From positions 1 to 64,000 of the forward strand of contig WPDH01000229.1 in the NCBI GenBank assembly GCA_019137255.1: DNA of 64,000 nt, given 5' to 3'. This DNA is from Corinectria fuckeliana. Taxonomy: Eukaryota; Ascomycota; Sordariomycetes; Hypocreales; Nectriaceae. The notes beneath the pieces are model-generated. The model did no database searches, had not been told where the DNA came from, and saw only the letters and a list, made by a program, of their open reading frames with translations. Shown piece by piece: positions 34,186 through 45,100 of the stretch. Numbering within the stretch: the first letter of the stretch is position 1; every line of letters begins with the position of its first letter. The position numbers and the translations under genes were made by a program.

Positions 34186-35090
34186 GTTGTGAGATGTATG
34201 TGCTTGAGGCTGAGGAAGCTGTGTAAATGGACTATGATCGAGTCTTGAGTTTGTGATGCGCTTGGAATTTAAGACCCAAGAAACACGAGGACCATGACTC
34301 TTGTTGCTGGGCCCAGAAGGATTGCAGGAAGCTGCAGCCTAGAGCAGGCTCGCATGGCTGCAGGCGGTGGTTTGGAAGTTGAGCTGCGAGACGGAGAATC
34401 CGGACAGTCGGCCGGCAGCGGCGTGGACGGCCAAGCGGGGCCGGAGGGAGAGCGGGTGTTGGTGGTAGGACCACTAGTCAGGCCCGCTATCGGGCACCGT
34501 CCACATTTCTGCCTTAGATGCTAGGCATCTAGCGACAACGGCGATCCCCTTGGGGACTCACCGTTCCGCCCCCTTTTTCCTAGCTTAGTACAGTTACACA
34601 ATACACGAAGTCACATCAATAGCGGGCAATTGGAGCGGCAGGGCGGGATCTGGGACGGGAGTGTCCATGCCACCCGCTCTGCCACCAATCCCCGGGAAAA
34701 GGTCACTTAGCATAGTAAGCTAAATTGCACAAGCATTCTAGAGATAATTAGTTGGCAGAATAATCGCTTAGACAAGTTCAGTCGAGGGGAATAAATATGC
34801 TGCTCACCCTTCAAAGCTAGTCAGAGACTTGGCCCGCTCCAATCTTCCGCCTGTGCGGGGCATTTCCCGCTCCTCCACGTTCCAACCACCCGGGCTCGGG
34901 TCAACAACACCGGCGTCACGCCCTCGAAACGGCACCGGGACAATGTTCTCCCCCGGCTTCTCCCTAGAACTATCCGCCGGCGTGTCGACAGTGCAGGTAA
35001 CGAATTGTTTGCTTACGTCCACTGCTGCTAACTCCGATGCTCGCGGCTGCTTACCTGTCCGGGACGGACTCTGAACTGATTCATCGGCAG
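34186..35090. other. Intergenic, includes unresolved 5' end of the next regulator
   Basis: No independent gene recognised. A plus-strand frame from about 34829 to 35074 may contain the regulator's first exon, but no reading supplies the missing Cys pair. Confidence 0.35.
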
Positions 35091-36683
35091 CCGGCTCAAG
35101 CGAAAGTGTCAGCGCGAGCTTCCCTCCTGCTCTCTGGTACGTCCGTCGCTCTGCCTGCTCGTCATGGGCTGACAAATGCCATCAAGTGTCTTCGTTTGCG
35201 CAAGTCCTGCGACTACCCAGCCCGACGGAAACCCTACGGTTCCCGCCACTCGGAGGAGCATCAGTCCGCCTCGTCCGCGGCCTCTGTCGCGTCGAGCGGC
35301 AGCCAGGCAGTAAACCCATTTCCCGACGCCTTCTTCATCGACAACGAGCTCTTCCAGTCTGTTTCCCATTCTGCGCTGAGGAAGAGCGCCTATCCAGTAC
35401 CTGCCCATGTCTCGCAGTTCCTCGGGCCAGATGCGGACGCCGTCTGCGAGCCGTACTTTAGCTCCGTCGACACGTGGTTTCCGTTCGTCAGCAGGAAGAG
35501 ATTGAGTCAGAGCATTCAGGCCAACGACCCAGCCGAGACTTCGGGGTTGGCTCTGTTGATGCTGTGCATGAAGCTGGTTTCCGATTCCAGCCAGCTCCGC
35601 AACACGTCGGCCGTCGATGCCGGGCTTTACGGGACGGCCAAGAGTTACGTGAGCACCATGGAGGATGTGTCGCCGGCATCGCTCCATGTCTTCCAGTCGC
35701 TCGTTCTCATCGCCTTGTACGAGATGGGCCACGGCATCTTCCCTGCGGCGTACTTGACCGTGGGCCGAGCCGCGAGACTTGGCATCTTACGGGGCATCCA
35801 CGATCGGAAAACCGCTACACAGCTGTTTCTAACACCGCCGACTTGGACGTACTGGGAAGAGGAACGGCGCACGTGGTGGGCTGCGTCGATCCTGGACCGG
35901 TCAGTACGCTCCGAGAGTTCTATCCCGTCTCCCGTGGCTAACAGCAGCAAAGCTGTATCAACGTCGGTCCCACGGGTCTTCCGCTCGCCATCCCGGAGCC
36001 GGCACAGGGCGACCTGCTGCCCACGCGGGACTCGGGATGGCTGCGAGGCGAGATGGGCACCACCCAGGCCCTTTACACGACCGGCTTCGTGCCCGAACTG
36101 AACATCGGCCCGTTTGCTCGTGTCTGCCAGGCGTCGCACATCCTCGGGCGCGTCATCCTCCATAGAAACTACCGCAAGGACGCCCAGACCCGGCAGTTGA
36201 TGCTAAACGAGGCCCTCCAGCTGAGCACGACCCTGACTGCCCTGGACAGCTACCTCTCGCAGGCAGTGGAGGAGCAGTGTAACCAGCCGGACGTCCAGGC
36301 GCCGCGGCTGGCGGAAGAAGGCACCATGCAGGCCGAGTCCATCGCCGGGAGAAAGCAGATCATCGCGGTCCGGGGTGCGGCGCTCGCCCGGAGCGTCCTC
36401 GACCAGGGCGCCGAAAACCTGCGCAGGTCCAGCCCGCTGGTCATCCAATGCCTGTACGATGCCGCGACCGAGTGCCAGTGGTTTATCCGCGAGGGCGTCA
36501 TCGACGAGGCGAGGGAGACGCTGCAGCTGCTCACGGAGGCCTTGACGCTTCTTGCGCACCGGTGGGGGCTTGCAGGTGAGTGCTAATTATCCACAAACAA
36601 AGAATGATCCGAGTATCTCTGGCTGACGTTTCGACGCTTGAGACAAATGCCTGCATCTTTTGAAGACTTCGGAGGAGCAATAA
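35091..36683 (+). CDS. Zn2Cys6 / Fungal_trans regulator, 5' end unresolved
   Basis: An exon opening after CAG at 35090 encodes R-L-K-R-K-C-Q-R-E-L-P-S-C-S-L; an intron (GTACGT...AAG, about 35139-35184) follows, then C-L-R-L-R-K-S-C-D-Y-P. This gives the last four cysteines of a zinc cluster. The first C-x-x-C was not found in frame upstream. The body matches the fungal transcription factor domain: an F-F-I-D-N-E-L-F segment, S-V-D-T-W-F-P-F-V, A-A-R-L-G-I-L-R-G, and EEERRTWWAASILDR before an intron (35900-35952). A final intron (36576-36642) leads to a short last exon ending at TAA 36683. Target genes unknown. Confidence 0.65.
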
Positions 36684-37132
36684 TCAACTGCGTCGTGGGA
36701 AACCCTGTGCCTTGGGTTACCTAGACAACCATTATCCTTGATGGTTGGATTCACTGCTTGTTTGCGCCTGCAAATCCTTCTAGGCAAAGTCCCTCTGGGC
36801 GCAGAGTAATAAAAAGTTGACATTTCCGCAATCCTCCAGTCTACAGCCACCAGTTGCTTCTCCAAGCTGAGCCTACAGTGAGCTTACAGTGAGCGAGCCT
36901 GAGAACCAACCAAGTAAACCTGCCTGGCCGACATCGCATAGCCCCGGAAGAAGCACCTGAACATCCGTGAGACGGGCGCACAACAGTTCCCCCCTTGCAC
37001 CAGCAGCACCCCTCAACCGCCATCACGAAAAGCCCCTTACACAAAAAGCCCTCGCGTCTCCGAACCTCGTCCAGGTTTCACCCGGATTGCTTACCACCTC
37101 CCCCCCGTCCACGGTCGAATCGATCACCGGCG
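36684..37132. other. Intergenic and leader
   Basis: No gene recognised. A CT-rich leader precedes ATG 37133. The same frame is open upstream to 36995, but its residues look like translated leader (Pro/Arg/Ser-rich). Confidence 0.45.
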
Positions 37133-38443
37133 ATGCCCCCGAAGACACCCGCCGCAGCCTCCGCGTGGCCGGGCGCACCTCCAGCGTGCGGTGACGGCTT
37201 CGCCTTTGCACACGGCGACTTCTTCGCCGACGCGTCGAACCAGAACCGGCACCGCCGCGCGACGCCCGCCGAGCTGAAGGAGCACTTCAAGACGGGCAAC
37301 GAGAAGGACCACCCCGCGCACTGGTTCGAGGCCCAGCTGCTCCACTACGGGCTGCCGCCGTCCAAGACCAAGGCCGTGGCCCGCATGCGCCTGTTCGACG
37401 CCGTCAACGCCGGAAAGCTGACGGTGCCGGCCCATATCGCCAAGCTGGAGGGAAGCCTCAAGAAGGAGTGGGTGAAGAGGGACAGAGAGGCGAAGAAGGC
37501 GGTTGACAGCGTGGCCAAGGCGGGAACGGCAAAGGCTGCGGGAGTCAAGCGGAAGGCGGAGAGCGTTCCCGGCGTGACGACTGTGACCATCAATCTCACC
37601 GTCTCGGCAACCGATTTTCCAAAGGCCCCGGCTGCAAAGAAGAAGGCAAAGGCTGCGGCACCCAAAGACAAGCCGGCGCCGAAAGCAAAGACGGCTGCAC
37701 CCAAGGAAAAGTCGGCAAGGAAGCAAACAGCCCGTCGCGGCGGCATCTCGCAAGGACCAGGTCGCAGCGATTCCACAACAGCCGTCTCGCCAGCCCCTCG
37801 TTTCCGAACCAAGCAAACTGCACGACGCAGCGGTGCGTCTATGGCACGAGGCCGAATCCCGGCTCCCACATATGACGGATACGACGAGCACAACGGCTAC
37901 AACGGCGGCTACGACAGCAATCGAGACTCCCAGGGCTATGACGATTCCCCTCCGCCGTACTGCGAAATAATTGACGACGGCGACGATGCTAGCCTCCCAC
38001 CCCTCGGCCTTCTCAACGGCTCCTACGATGTCGATTGTCCCTGTGTGAGCTCGCAATGGCCCCATTACGGCTCCAACTTTGACCTCTCGCTCACCCTCGC
38101 CGGCACGAGTCTATGGGGCAAGTTCAACCTCGGCGTCATCGAGGGCGTCATGTACTTCCCCAGACGGCCATGGCGGTCATCACAAGACTCTGTGCCCTTC
38201 AAGTGGCGCGGTACTGAGGACCAGGGCCCAGTCATGTACGGCGACAGCCACGATGGCTGGATCGAGTTCCTGGGCGACGGCCGGCTTGCGGGACAGTTCG
38301 ACTACCAGGGAATTGGCTTCCAAGCCGATCGTTTGCCGGGCCAGGGGACTGGCAGTGGAGTCAGTGCCCGCAGCTTGCAGGACGAATGGGATGGGTATTC
38401 AGAAGAGGAGTATGAGCGACAGAGAACGTCTCGCTGGCATTGA
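37133..38443 (+). CDS. SAP-like nuclear protein with two histone-H3-tail-like motifs
   Basis: Intronless, 436 aa from MPPKTPAAA. Residues about 40-110 contain a SAP-like helical region (AQLLHYGLPPSKTKAVARMRLFDAVNAG), a fold that often binds DNA. Residues about 120-205 are Ala/Lys/Pro-rich like linker-histone tails. Then SARKQTARR (194-202) and RTKQTARRSG (225-234) appear. The second equals histone H3 residues 2-8 exactly, has Arg at the K9 position and Ser at S10. A Tyr/Gly/Asn/Asp-rich linker follows, then a C-terminal beta-rich domain of about 120 residues (LGLLNGSYDV, L-W-G-K-F-N-L-G-V, PFKWRGTED) conserved in ascomycetes with unknown function. Likely nuclear and chromatin-related; the mimic reading is inference. 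Confidence 0.75.
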   Translation: MPPKTPAAASAWPGAPPACGDGFAFAHGDFFADASNQNRHRRATPAELKEHFKTGNEKDHPAHWFEAQLLHYGLPPSKTKAVARMRLFDAVNAGKLTVPAHIAKLEGSLKKEWVKRDREAKKAVDSVAKAGTAKAAGVKRKAESVPGVTTVTINLTVSATDFPKAPAAKKKAKAAAPKDKPAPKAKTAAPKEKSARKQTARRGGISQGPGRSDSTTAVSPAPRFRTKQTARRSGASMARGRIPAPTYDGYDEHNGYNGGYDSNRDSQGYDDSPPPYCEIIDDGDDASLPPLGLLNGSYDVDCPCVSSQWPHYGSNFDLSLTLAGTSLWGKFNLGVIEGVMYFPRRPWRSSQDSVPFKWRGTEDQGPVMYGDSHDGWIEFLGDGRLAGQFDYQGIGFQADRLPGQGTGSGVSARSLQDEWDGYSEEEYERQRTSRWH

Positions 38444-38950
38444 GAGCCGAGGTGCTGTAATGTGTGTGTGTCTCTGTGTGTGTGTCAATTGGCTTGTCGC
38501 AGATGTTGGCAATTGCTTTGGAGGACGGATAGTCCAACCTACAAAGAGGTGTGAAACTCCCTGTCTGAAATTACGGTGTTGGGGGATGCCAGTTAGGTCG
38601 ACTGTTTGTATTTTGCACTGCAAGGCGATCTCGTCGAAGGGGCATTCTGGAAACACTGCGTCAAATGGTATGTTTGAGACCTCGTTAATGAGCCTAGAAG
38701 GCATTGTGGACTCTGTAGCGGGCTCAAAGACATGAATTGAAGGCGATAGTCTGTCTGTCCAAGTCTAGTTAAGTGCTGATACTGCTGACCAGATTGACAC
38801 GCCAGCCATGTCTTCCTACCCTCTTTCTTCTCGCAATTGCCATAGCTCGAGCGCACCATCCAAGTGCCCGACAATATTTCCGTTCAGTCAATGACGTTGT
38901 TGCTTGACGAAGGGCTCGAGCGGTCAATGAGGCTACTGTAGCATTAACAA
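38444..38950. other. Convergent 3' flank
   Basis: A short (TG)n tract lies at 38462-38485. No gene. Confidence 0.5.
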
Positions 38951-39364
38951 TCAGGCGCAACTTGCTTTGACGAGGGGTCCATACGTTTCAAGGTCAAGCT
39001 TGGACTTGTCCAAGACGGTGACGTGGGCATGGAAGGGCTGCAGCAGTTCCTGCGCGTCTTTCTGGAAGACCGTCTTCTTCCCCTTCTCGATGATGCCGAC
39101 GTCGGGCCCAACAGCGGCCACGAAGACGTCCCGGGCAGTCGTCTTCCCATCTTGCTCGACGGGCACGCGGATCAGGGCGTACTGGACCTGGTCCTCTTCA
39201 AGGCTCTGGGCAACCTCGCCCGGGCCGCCCTCGCCTCCCGCTACGAAGTGCACTGTAGACGGCCCGACGTAGTTGAGGAGGATCCAGCCGCTCAGGGAGT
39301 CGGCGTCGAAGAGCGCGGCCTGGGCCTCGCGCAGCTCGGACTCGTTGTCAACCTTCAACCCCAT
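38951..39364 (-). CDS. Coactosin-like ADF-H domain actin-binding protein
   Basis: Intronless 137-aa protein that is essentially one ADF/cofilin-homology domain. The pattern fits the coactosin branch: W-I-L-L-N-Y near residue 27, F-V-A-G-G-E-G-G, a D-D/E-D-Q-V-Q-Y-A-L-I-R-V strand, R-D-V-F-V-A-A-V-G-P, then the long actin-binding helix region K-D-A-Q-E-L-L and F-H-A-H-V-T-V at the end. Coactosins bind F-actin and counteract capping. There is no gelsolin or other extra domain, and length is normal for the family. Confidence 0.8.
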   Translation of the reverse strand: MGLKVDNESELREAQAALFDADSLSGWILLNYVGPSTVHFVAGGEGGPGEVAQSLEEDQVQYALIRVPVEQDGKTTARDVFVAAVGPDVGIIEKGKKTVFQKDAQELLQPFHAHVTVLDKSKLDLETYGPLVKASCA

Positions 39365-40184
39365 TTTGGCTGGGCTGAGATCGGGTTTTCAGAGGAGAAG
39401 TGGTGGATAGTGCTTGATGGGTCTGGTTAGATGATAGAAGTGGGGATGGGTGAGTAGTATCTTATGTTTGGGGGTAGGTATGATGCCCCTTTTATAGTTG
39501 ATGCTACGAGGCGTTCGACAATCGCACTCAGGATTCGAACATCTACGTCACTGCATTACCAATGCCTCTTCAAAGATACAACCTGCCAGCCAGCCACGAG
39601 CCAAATGCGTGACGCGTCGTCGGGTATCTGGGCCGCGAGACACGGGAGGCAGACGCCGGGGCACGCTCCGCAGCCTGACGCAAGTGCATCTCGGTTTCCT
39701 TGCGCCGATATTCACGTATAGTTGAATACAACAGGGGTAGCTCCGCAGCAACTAGCCTCAGCTTGACCGATCTACGGCAATCCGCTTACGGGGAAAGGTC
39801 CCAAACAAGGGGAACTTCAAGACATGCTTTACGTACAGCTTTCGGTTTTCAGGACAGCGCCCTTGGCGTTGACAGCTCTGAGATTCCGATTAAAGTCCGA
39901 GGGTATTCTTGCTTTGACCTTGAGCGGCGTGATGGTTCTAGGAACCGTTGAGATGGTCCCATCTTTCCCCCCTAGTATCGGCGTCTGTCTGCTGATAGAT
40001 GTAAATCTGCCACGATAAAAGAGAACAAGAGGGACCAACTTCACTCATCACTAGACCTCGGCAAGTGAAGCTCTCCCGCATGAGATCGAGATCTCCAGTA
40101 CTCGCACAGAAGCTTGTCTAACTAGGCAACCAGGAACCTTTTCAGGTCTCACTAATAGTCTCCCGTTATGCAGTGAGATTGTGC

Positions 40185-40208
40185 CGTGCATCGCGGCGTG
40201 CATCGCGG
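40185..40208. repeat. 12-bp tandem doublet CGTGCATCGCGG
   Basis: Two adjacent perfect copies; function unknown. Confidence 0.85.
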
Positions 40209-40362
40209 CAAGAGCCGAGACGCGGCTGATGCATGGTGGGCTCTTACCGCCCATTCCTTGAAGCACCAGTCTTGGAAGGCCATGCAAAGTTGGACACAGT
40301 TGGAACGAGGCTGTCGGAATTGATAAGTTGCACTATGTCCTGTACAGTAAATCCCATGTCTT

Positions 40363-40398
40363 GCTGCTGCACTGCTGCACGGCTGCACTGCTGCATGG
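40363..40398. repeat. CTGCTGCA-type short tandem repeat
   Basis: Four imperfect units of CTGC(A) with CT or CGG spacers. Confidence 0.75.
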
Positions 40399-41223
40399 CT
40401 TCTTAGGCCGCTTCTGAATGACTGGCAGTGCGAAATGGAACAAGTTATCGGCATGATCCCGGCCGCATTGCAGAACATGACACAAGATTGTCGTGATTAT
40501 TGTTGGCCTTGAGAGGACATGATCAGAGAGAAGAGCTTGGCTCCAATAGTAGACTTGCCGTCTCATCTATATATTCTTCTTTTCTCTTCTATAGTTATCT
40601 TTACACAGATGACACAAACGAAGAAATTTTAAAGGCGACGAGAGTGCTTGTGCGTGATTGATGCGAGGAACCCTTACTCCTTGCTGACCTGCCTCTACGA
40701 CTGATTTGCAATCGGCCAGTGTACCGTAGTGTAATGTCTCCTAAGTCCAACTCTTTTCAGTGTATTTAGTCGATCTATTCAATAATTGCAGGCTTTTGTC
40801 TATATCGTTGACCGATTTCATGCTGCTCGTGGGGATATGACCCATCATTTCGTAACTGTGCCGCAACCGAATTTGCAGTTTATCAAGGTGAAAAGCGTAC
40901 TGCCAGAACACAAAACATCCACATTTACACTAACACGCTCCAACCGTCTATATCGATTAATGGACTTGCACTAAGCGGATTTCTTGGTTGCAACCGGAAT
41001 ACATCCCCAATAAATTCGGCAGCCATCTGTCCTAGATCTGCAACGCCGCCATCGTCACCCAGCTCCTTCCGCGAGCTTTAAGGAATCACGGCTTCGAAAG
41101 AAAGCAGACAGTAATAAAACGCTATAACGTATTTCAGAATCAAAAAAACCACCCGCGGCCCCATCTTCAGGCCTTTTGCCCTGCTGCAGGAAGAGTTAGA
41201 CGGCACCTCAAACTACAGCCACT

Positions 41224-41832
41224 TTATGCATGCTCACCATTTGCTGCCTTGGCCTCCAGCTTCTCGCGGTTTTTAAACCAGCCGCCGATTGTGCTGCTAG
41301 GGATGCCGAAGAACTGGGAGGCTTCACGGAAAGTGGGGGAGCGGTATCCGCCGGGAGCCTTGATAGCACTGTTGGGATCATGGATTTTGTGGTGCAGCAG
41401 GTAGAGGATGACTTCTTCCTTCTTTCGAAGGTTGTAGGACCGCTCCACTCGTTGGATTTGCTTTGGCGGTTTGTACACACGTTCCGACAGAGGCTTCGGC
41501 TTGGGGCCCCGTTTCTTGGGTGGTCCTTTGGGAGGTATCTCGTGAGCCTTGCGCCGCTTCCTCCGCTGCGGCGGCGGTGCTGGGACATTAAGGTCGGGAG
41601 CCCCATTTTCTAGCTCTGAGACGGGGTGACTAGCATCTTGAACTGTGCCGACGGTGTCACCATCTTGAGCTGGCGGAAGCGCTGCGACGCTGGGATGATC
41701 CTCCCGAGGCAATGGCGTTTCGACTTCAGAAGCAGGATCCTGAGCCGAAGGCACTGTGCCGGGATCCGTACCCTGGGGTGACGGCATCCTGACTGCCGTG
41801 GTGTTGCGGCTTCGTGACTGAAAAGAGTGCAA
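41224..41832 (-). CDS. AT-hook / helix-turn-helix DNA-binding protein
   Basis: Intronless, 202 aa from 41832, or 187 aa if Met16 (41787, MPSPQG) is used. The N-terminal half is Pro/Asp/Glu-rich and disordered. A basic stretch follows with KKRGPKPKP, an AT-hook-like core, then S-E-R-V-Y-K-P-P and R-V-E-R-S-Y. The C-terminal 70 residues look like a three-helix homeodomain-like HTH: K-E-E-V-I-L-Y-L-L-H-H, an E-A-S-Q-F-F turn, then I-P-x-S-T-I-G-G-W-F-K-N-R-E-K as recognition helix, similar to helices in CENP-B/Tigger-type domains. Related proteins are frequent in Sordariomycetes, function unknown. Confidence 0.65.
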   Translation of the reverse strand: MHSFQSRSRNTTAVRMPSPQGTDPGTVPSAQDPASEVETPLPREDHPSVAALPPAQDGDTVGTVQDASHPVSELENGAPDLNVPAPPPQRRKRRKAHEIPPKGPPKKRGPKPKPLSERVYKPPKQIQRVERSYNLRKKEEVILYLLHHKIHDPNSAIKAPGGYRSPTFREASQFFGIPSSTIGGWFKNREKLEAKAANGEHA

Positions 41833-42149
41833 GTGAGGTCGTGGTGAGAGGCGCCGAAATGAAGGTTGGTAGCTGGGTTGAGCCGCAAAGTCACTAGCTA
41901 GGGGGAATGTGCGGTGGGGTACCTGCTCTTCCCCACGTGAGACCGAGACCTTAACACGTCCGAATTTGTAGAGTTTTTCCGTGCGGGGATGTCGTATTAG
42001 TGGCTTGGCTTCTTCAGGTCAGATCCCGGTATAGCAAGGTCTAGCTTAGTCTAGATATCCAAACGCTTGAATCGATATGCGTGCTGAACAATTGTGTGCA
42101 AAACTCGAAGCACGGCTTGCAACTGCTCAGAAATTCCTACATTTCACTC
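41833..42149. other. Short intergenic region
   Basis: 5' flank of the HTH gene and 3' flank of the ABC transporter gene. No feature seen. Confidence 0.5.
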
Positions 42150-45100
42150 CTACTGCATCCTCTTTGTCTTTGGCACTCGAGCTAGCCAATAAATCCCCAA
42201 CGCCGCCGCAATGTTGAACACGATGTACACCCACATGAACCCAAAGTCCCTCCAACGGTGGTCAAAGTCGATGCTCAAACCCGCCAAGAACGAATCTGTA
42301 TCGGAAATGGTGCAATACTGACACTCGCCACCGTTGCCGGCGCCAGGGTTGTTCACGTAGCCACCCGCCGCCTCGATGTACGCCTTCATGTAAGACCCGC
42401 ATGTCGTGTCGTTGGGAGCGACGAACTTGATAAACTCATTCGGCTCGCAAGAGGCTTGGGCGCTTGCCATCGACGTGCCGAGCAGACCTTCCACCACGTA
42501 AGTGAAAGGGTTCACTCGGTACATGAAGATCCAAAAGCCCGGGAGTTCTTGAGGCGTTGCGAGGATGCTATTCACCATGGTCAGAAACAAACCCTCGGTG
42601 TTGAAGGCTGACGATAATGCTACTCACCCACAAAACGTGAAGATCATAACCATGACCAGGGTCACAACACCCCCTGCGACTTCGTCGCTCTCGAACCCCG
42701 CGATTATCATGTTCGCAAAGGTGCTCGTGAACATGAAGAAAAGCCAGATGAAGAGCAATACGGTGACGCCCCGGGAGTCGACCGAGTCGGTTGGATATGA
42801 GTTGCGGTAGAGACCAGTCGGGAAGTACCAGCAAACGAAGCAAAGCACAGCCATGAGCTGCGCAAAAGTCAGCATCTCATCCTCGCAAATCGCCGAGACT
42901 AAACAAGTGGCTACTTACCGAGTTCCAGGCGGCCTCCACGAGCATACTTGAAACCATGAATGCCTTCCAAGAGTACGTCTTTGACGGCCGCTCTCGAGCC
43001 TCATACATCGTACGCTGAGCGACAAAGGCGGGTAACATCTGGTTGATGACTTGCGCGAAGATGGTCAGGAAAAACATGACACCGAACATCTGGTTCCGAA
43101 GGCCACGTTCCGTATTCTTTCCATTGAGGAACGAGAAGCCAATGAACAATGACTGGTACAAAGGTCAGTTGTTCCGTTTAGATGCATAGATTAAGGGTCA
43201 AAAACTCACAACACCAACGGACAAAGTCGCTTTGGAGAAGATGTAGGACGGACTGCGCCAGTACTGCTGAAAGATCCGCCTCGTGACTTCCATGAACTGC
43301 TCTCTGGAAGACGCAGCAAACTCACTATATCTGACAACATGCTGCTCTCCAGCCTGCTGCACCCGCGATTCTCCCTCCGCAACCAGCCTTGCGAGCTCGT
43401 GTTGGACGTGGCCACGCTCGGGGGATGTATGCCACACCGCAGGCCAGTCGACGTCGGTATGAGCACCGGGAGCTGCGCCAATGACTTCGAGCATGTATTC
43501 GGCGGGATTCGAGTCAGATGGACACTCGGGCGCCCCGTTGCGGACGAAGTAGTCGACCAAAGCGGTAGAGTTCTTGCCGACGTCCCCGAAGTAGATGGTC
43601 CTGCCCTTTGACAACAACAGCAGCCGGTCGAATCGCTGGAAGATCAAAGCCGAGGGCTGATGGATGGTACATAGGATAGCCTGCCCGTTCTTGGTCAACT
43701 TTTCCATCAGGTTGCAGATGGACCAAGAAGTCTGGCTATCAAGTCCGGAGGTCGGTTCGTCGAGGAAGAGCAGCAGCTGGGGTCTCGCGGCAAGCTCAAC
43801 GCCAATGGTCAGCCGTTTCCGCTGTTCCACGTTGAGGCCCTCGCCTGGGACGCCGATGATGGCATCTGAATATTCCTGCATGTCCAGAAGGTCAATGACG
43901 GCGTCGACGTAGCCGAGCTTTTCCGCTCGAGAGTACCGGGACGGCTGGCGGAGGAGAGCGCTGAAACTGAGGGCCTCGCGGACCGTGGAGGTGTGGACGT
44001 GGAGGTCCTGCTGCTGCACGTAGCCGGTCTTTCGTTGGAATGAGTCGTCGCGCAATCTTCCGTCCACCAGCATCTCGCCTGTGACGACGCCCATCGTGAC
44101 CCGGCTGGCAAGAACATCGAGTAGAGTTGTTTTCCCAGCTCCTGATGCGCCCTGCAGTTCGTTTGTTAGACCTTCTCATTTGCCGTGACTCCTTTATTGG
44201 CACTTACCATGAGCGCAGTCAGTGTTCCTGGCTTCACCCAGCCGTCGACATGGTCAAGGATCCTACGGGCTTCTCCTTTGACCTTGATGTCGTAGCACAC
44301 GTTCCTCCAATGGAACACAGAAGTTTGCTTCTCGACATCAGACACCTCTCCCGCCTCTTCTCTTCCTTGCTGCCGTATAGTACTAGTGCTGGTATCCCCA
44401 GACTCTTCGTCGTTACCAGCCTTCCGAGAATGCTTCTTCAAGGCGTCGCGGGTAAAGACCAACACCTCTCCCTTGGAGCGTTCAGAAGAGATATACTCTG
44501 TAGAGATCAGATGCAGTCCCATGAATAGCAGCGTTAAAGCTACAATCACACCGAAGTTTCGCCATTTGTGTGAATCGTCGTAGCCATATGCCGAAGAGAG
44601 ATATGCTGATCCAAGAACAAAGTCCTCTCCGGGGACCGAGCCCTGGATCGCGCATGCTCTAGCGAGCCCTGTAGCCGACTCATACCCAGGGCCCTGGGGC
44701 ACGAAGTTGGAGCAGACAAACTTCTGGTTGGAAAACTCGTTGATCATGAGACTTTCCTGCGCGTAGTACGCCGGGTTGAGCCATCGGATCCATCCAAGCC
44801 ACGCCGGCATGTACTGCGGCGGTATCGCAAACCCTGCATATAGGGCGATGGCAAGCAAAAGGATCGAGGCGCGCGCCAGAGCCTGAGCAATGTTTCTTGT
44901 CAGCGAGGCGATCAGACGGAATGCCATTGACATGTTTATCGTTATCGAAAACGAGACCAGGAAGAAGAAGAAAAAGACCCCAGGCTCTCGTCGTAGGTTT
45001 CCCATAAAGTAGAGAATAACATTCATCATGATAGCATTGAACACCTTGTATGGGAGGTCCACGATCATAGAGGACAAGGCCTCCGCACTCGGGTGGTATA

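Larger units (their letters stand above)
39365..41223. other. 1.9-kb gene-free stretch with small tandem repeats
   Basis: No gene recognised. A perfect 12-bp doublet CGTGCATCGCGG is at 40185-40208, and a CTGCTGCA-based tandem run at about 40363-40398. The rest is mixed-composition DNA. Confidence 0.45.

Noticed and set aside
37124..38065. 313-aa minus ORF opposite the SAP-like gene
   Set aside because: Antisense frame without recognisable family features, while the plus strand is clearly coding.
39520..39570. tRNA-like T-arm (GTTCGAATCCTG on the minus strand)
   Set aside because: No matching acceptor or anticodon stem could be folded around it.
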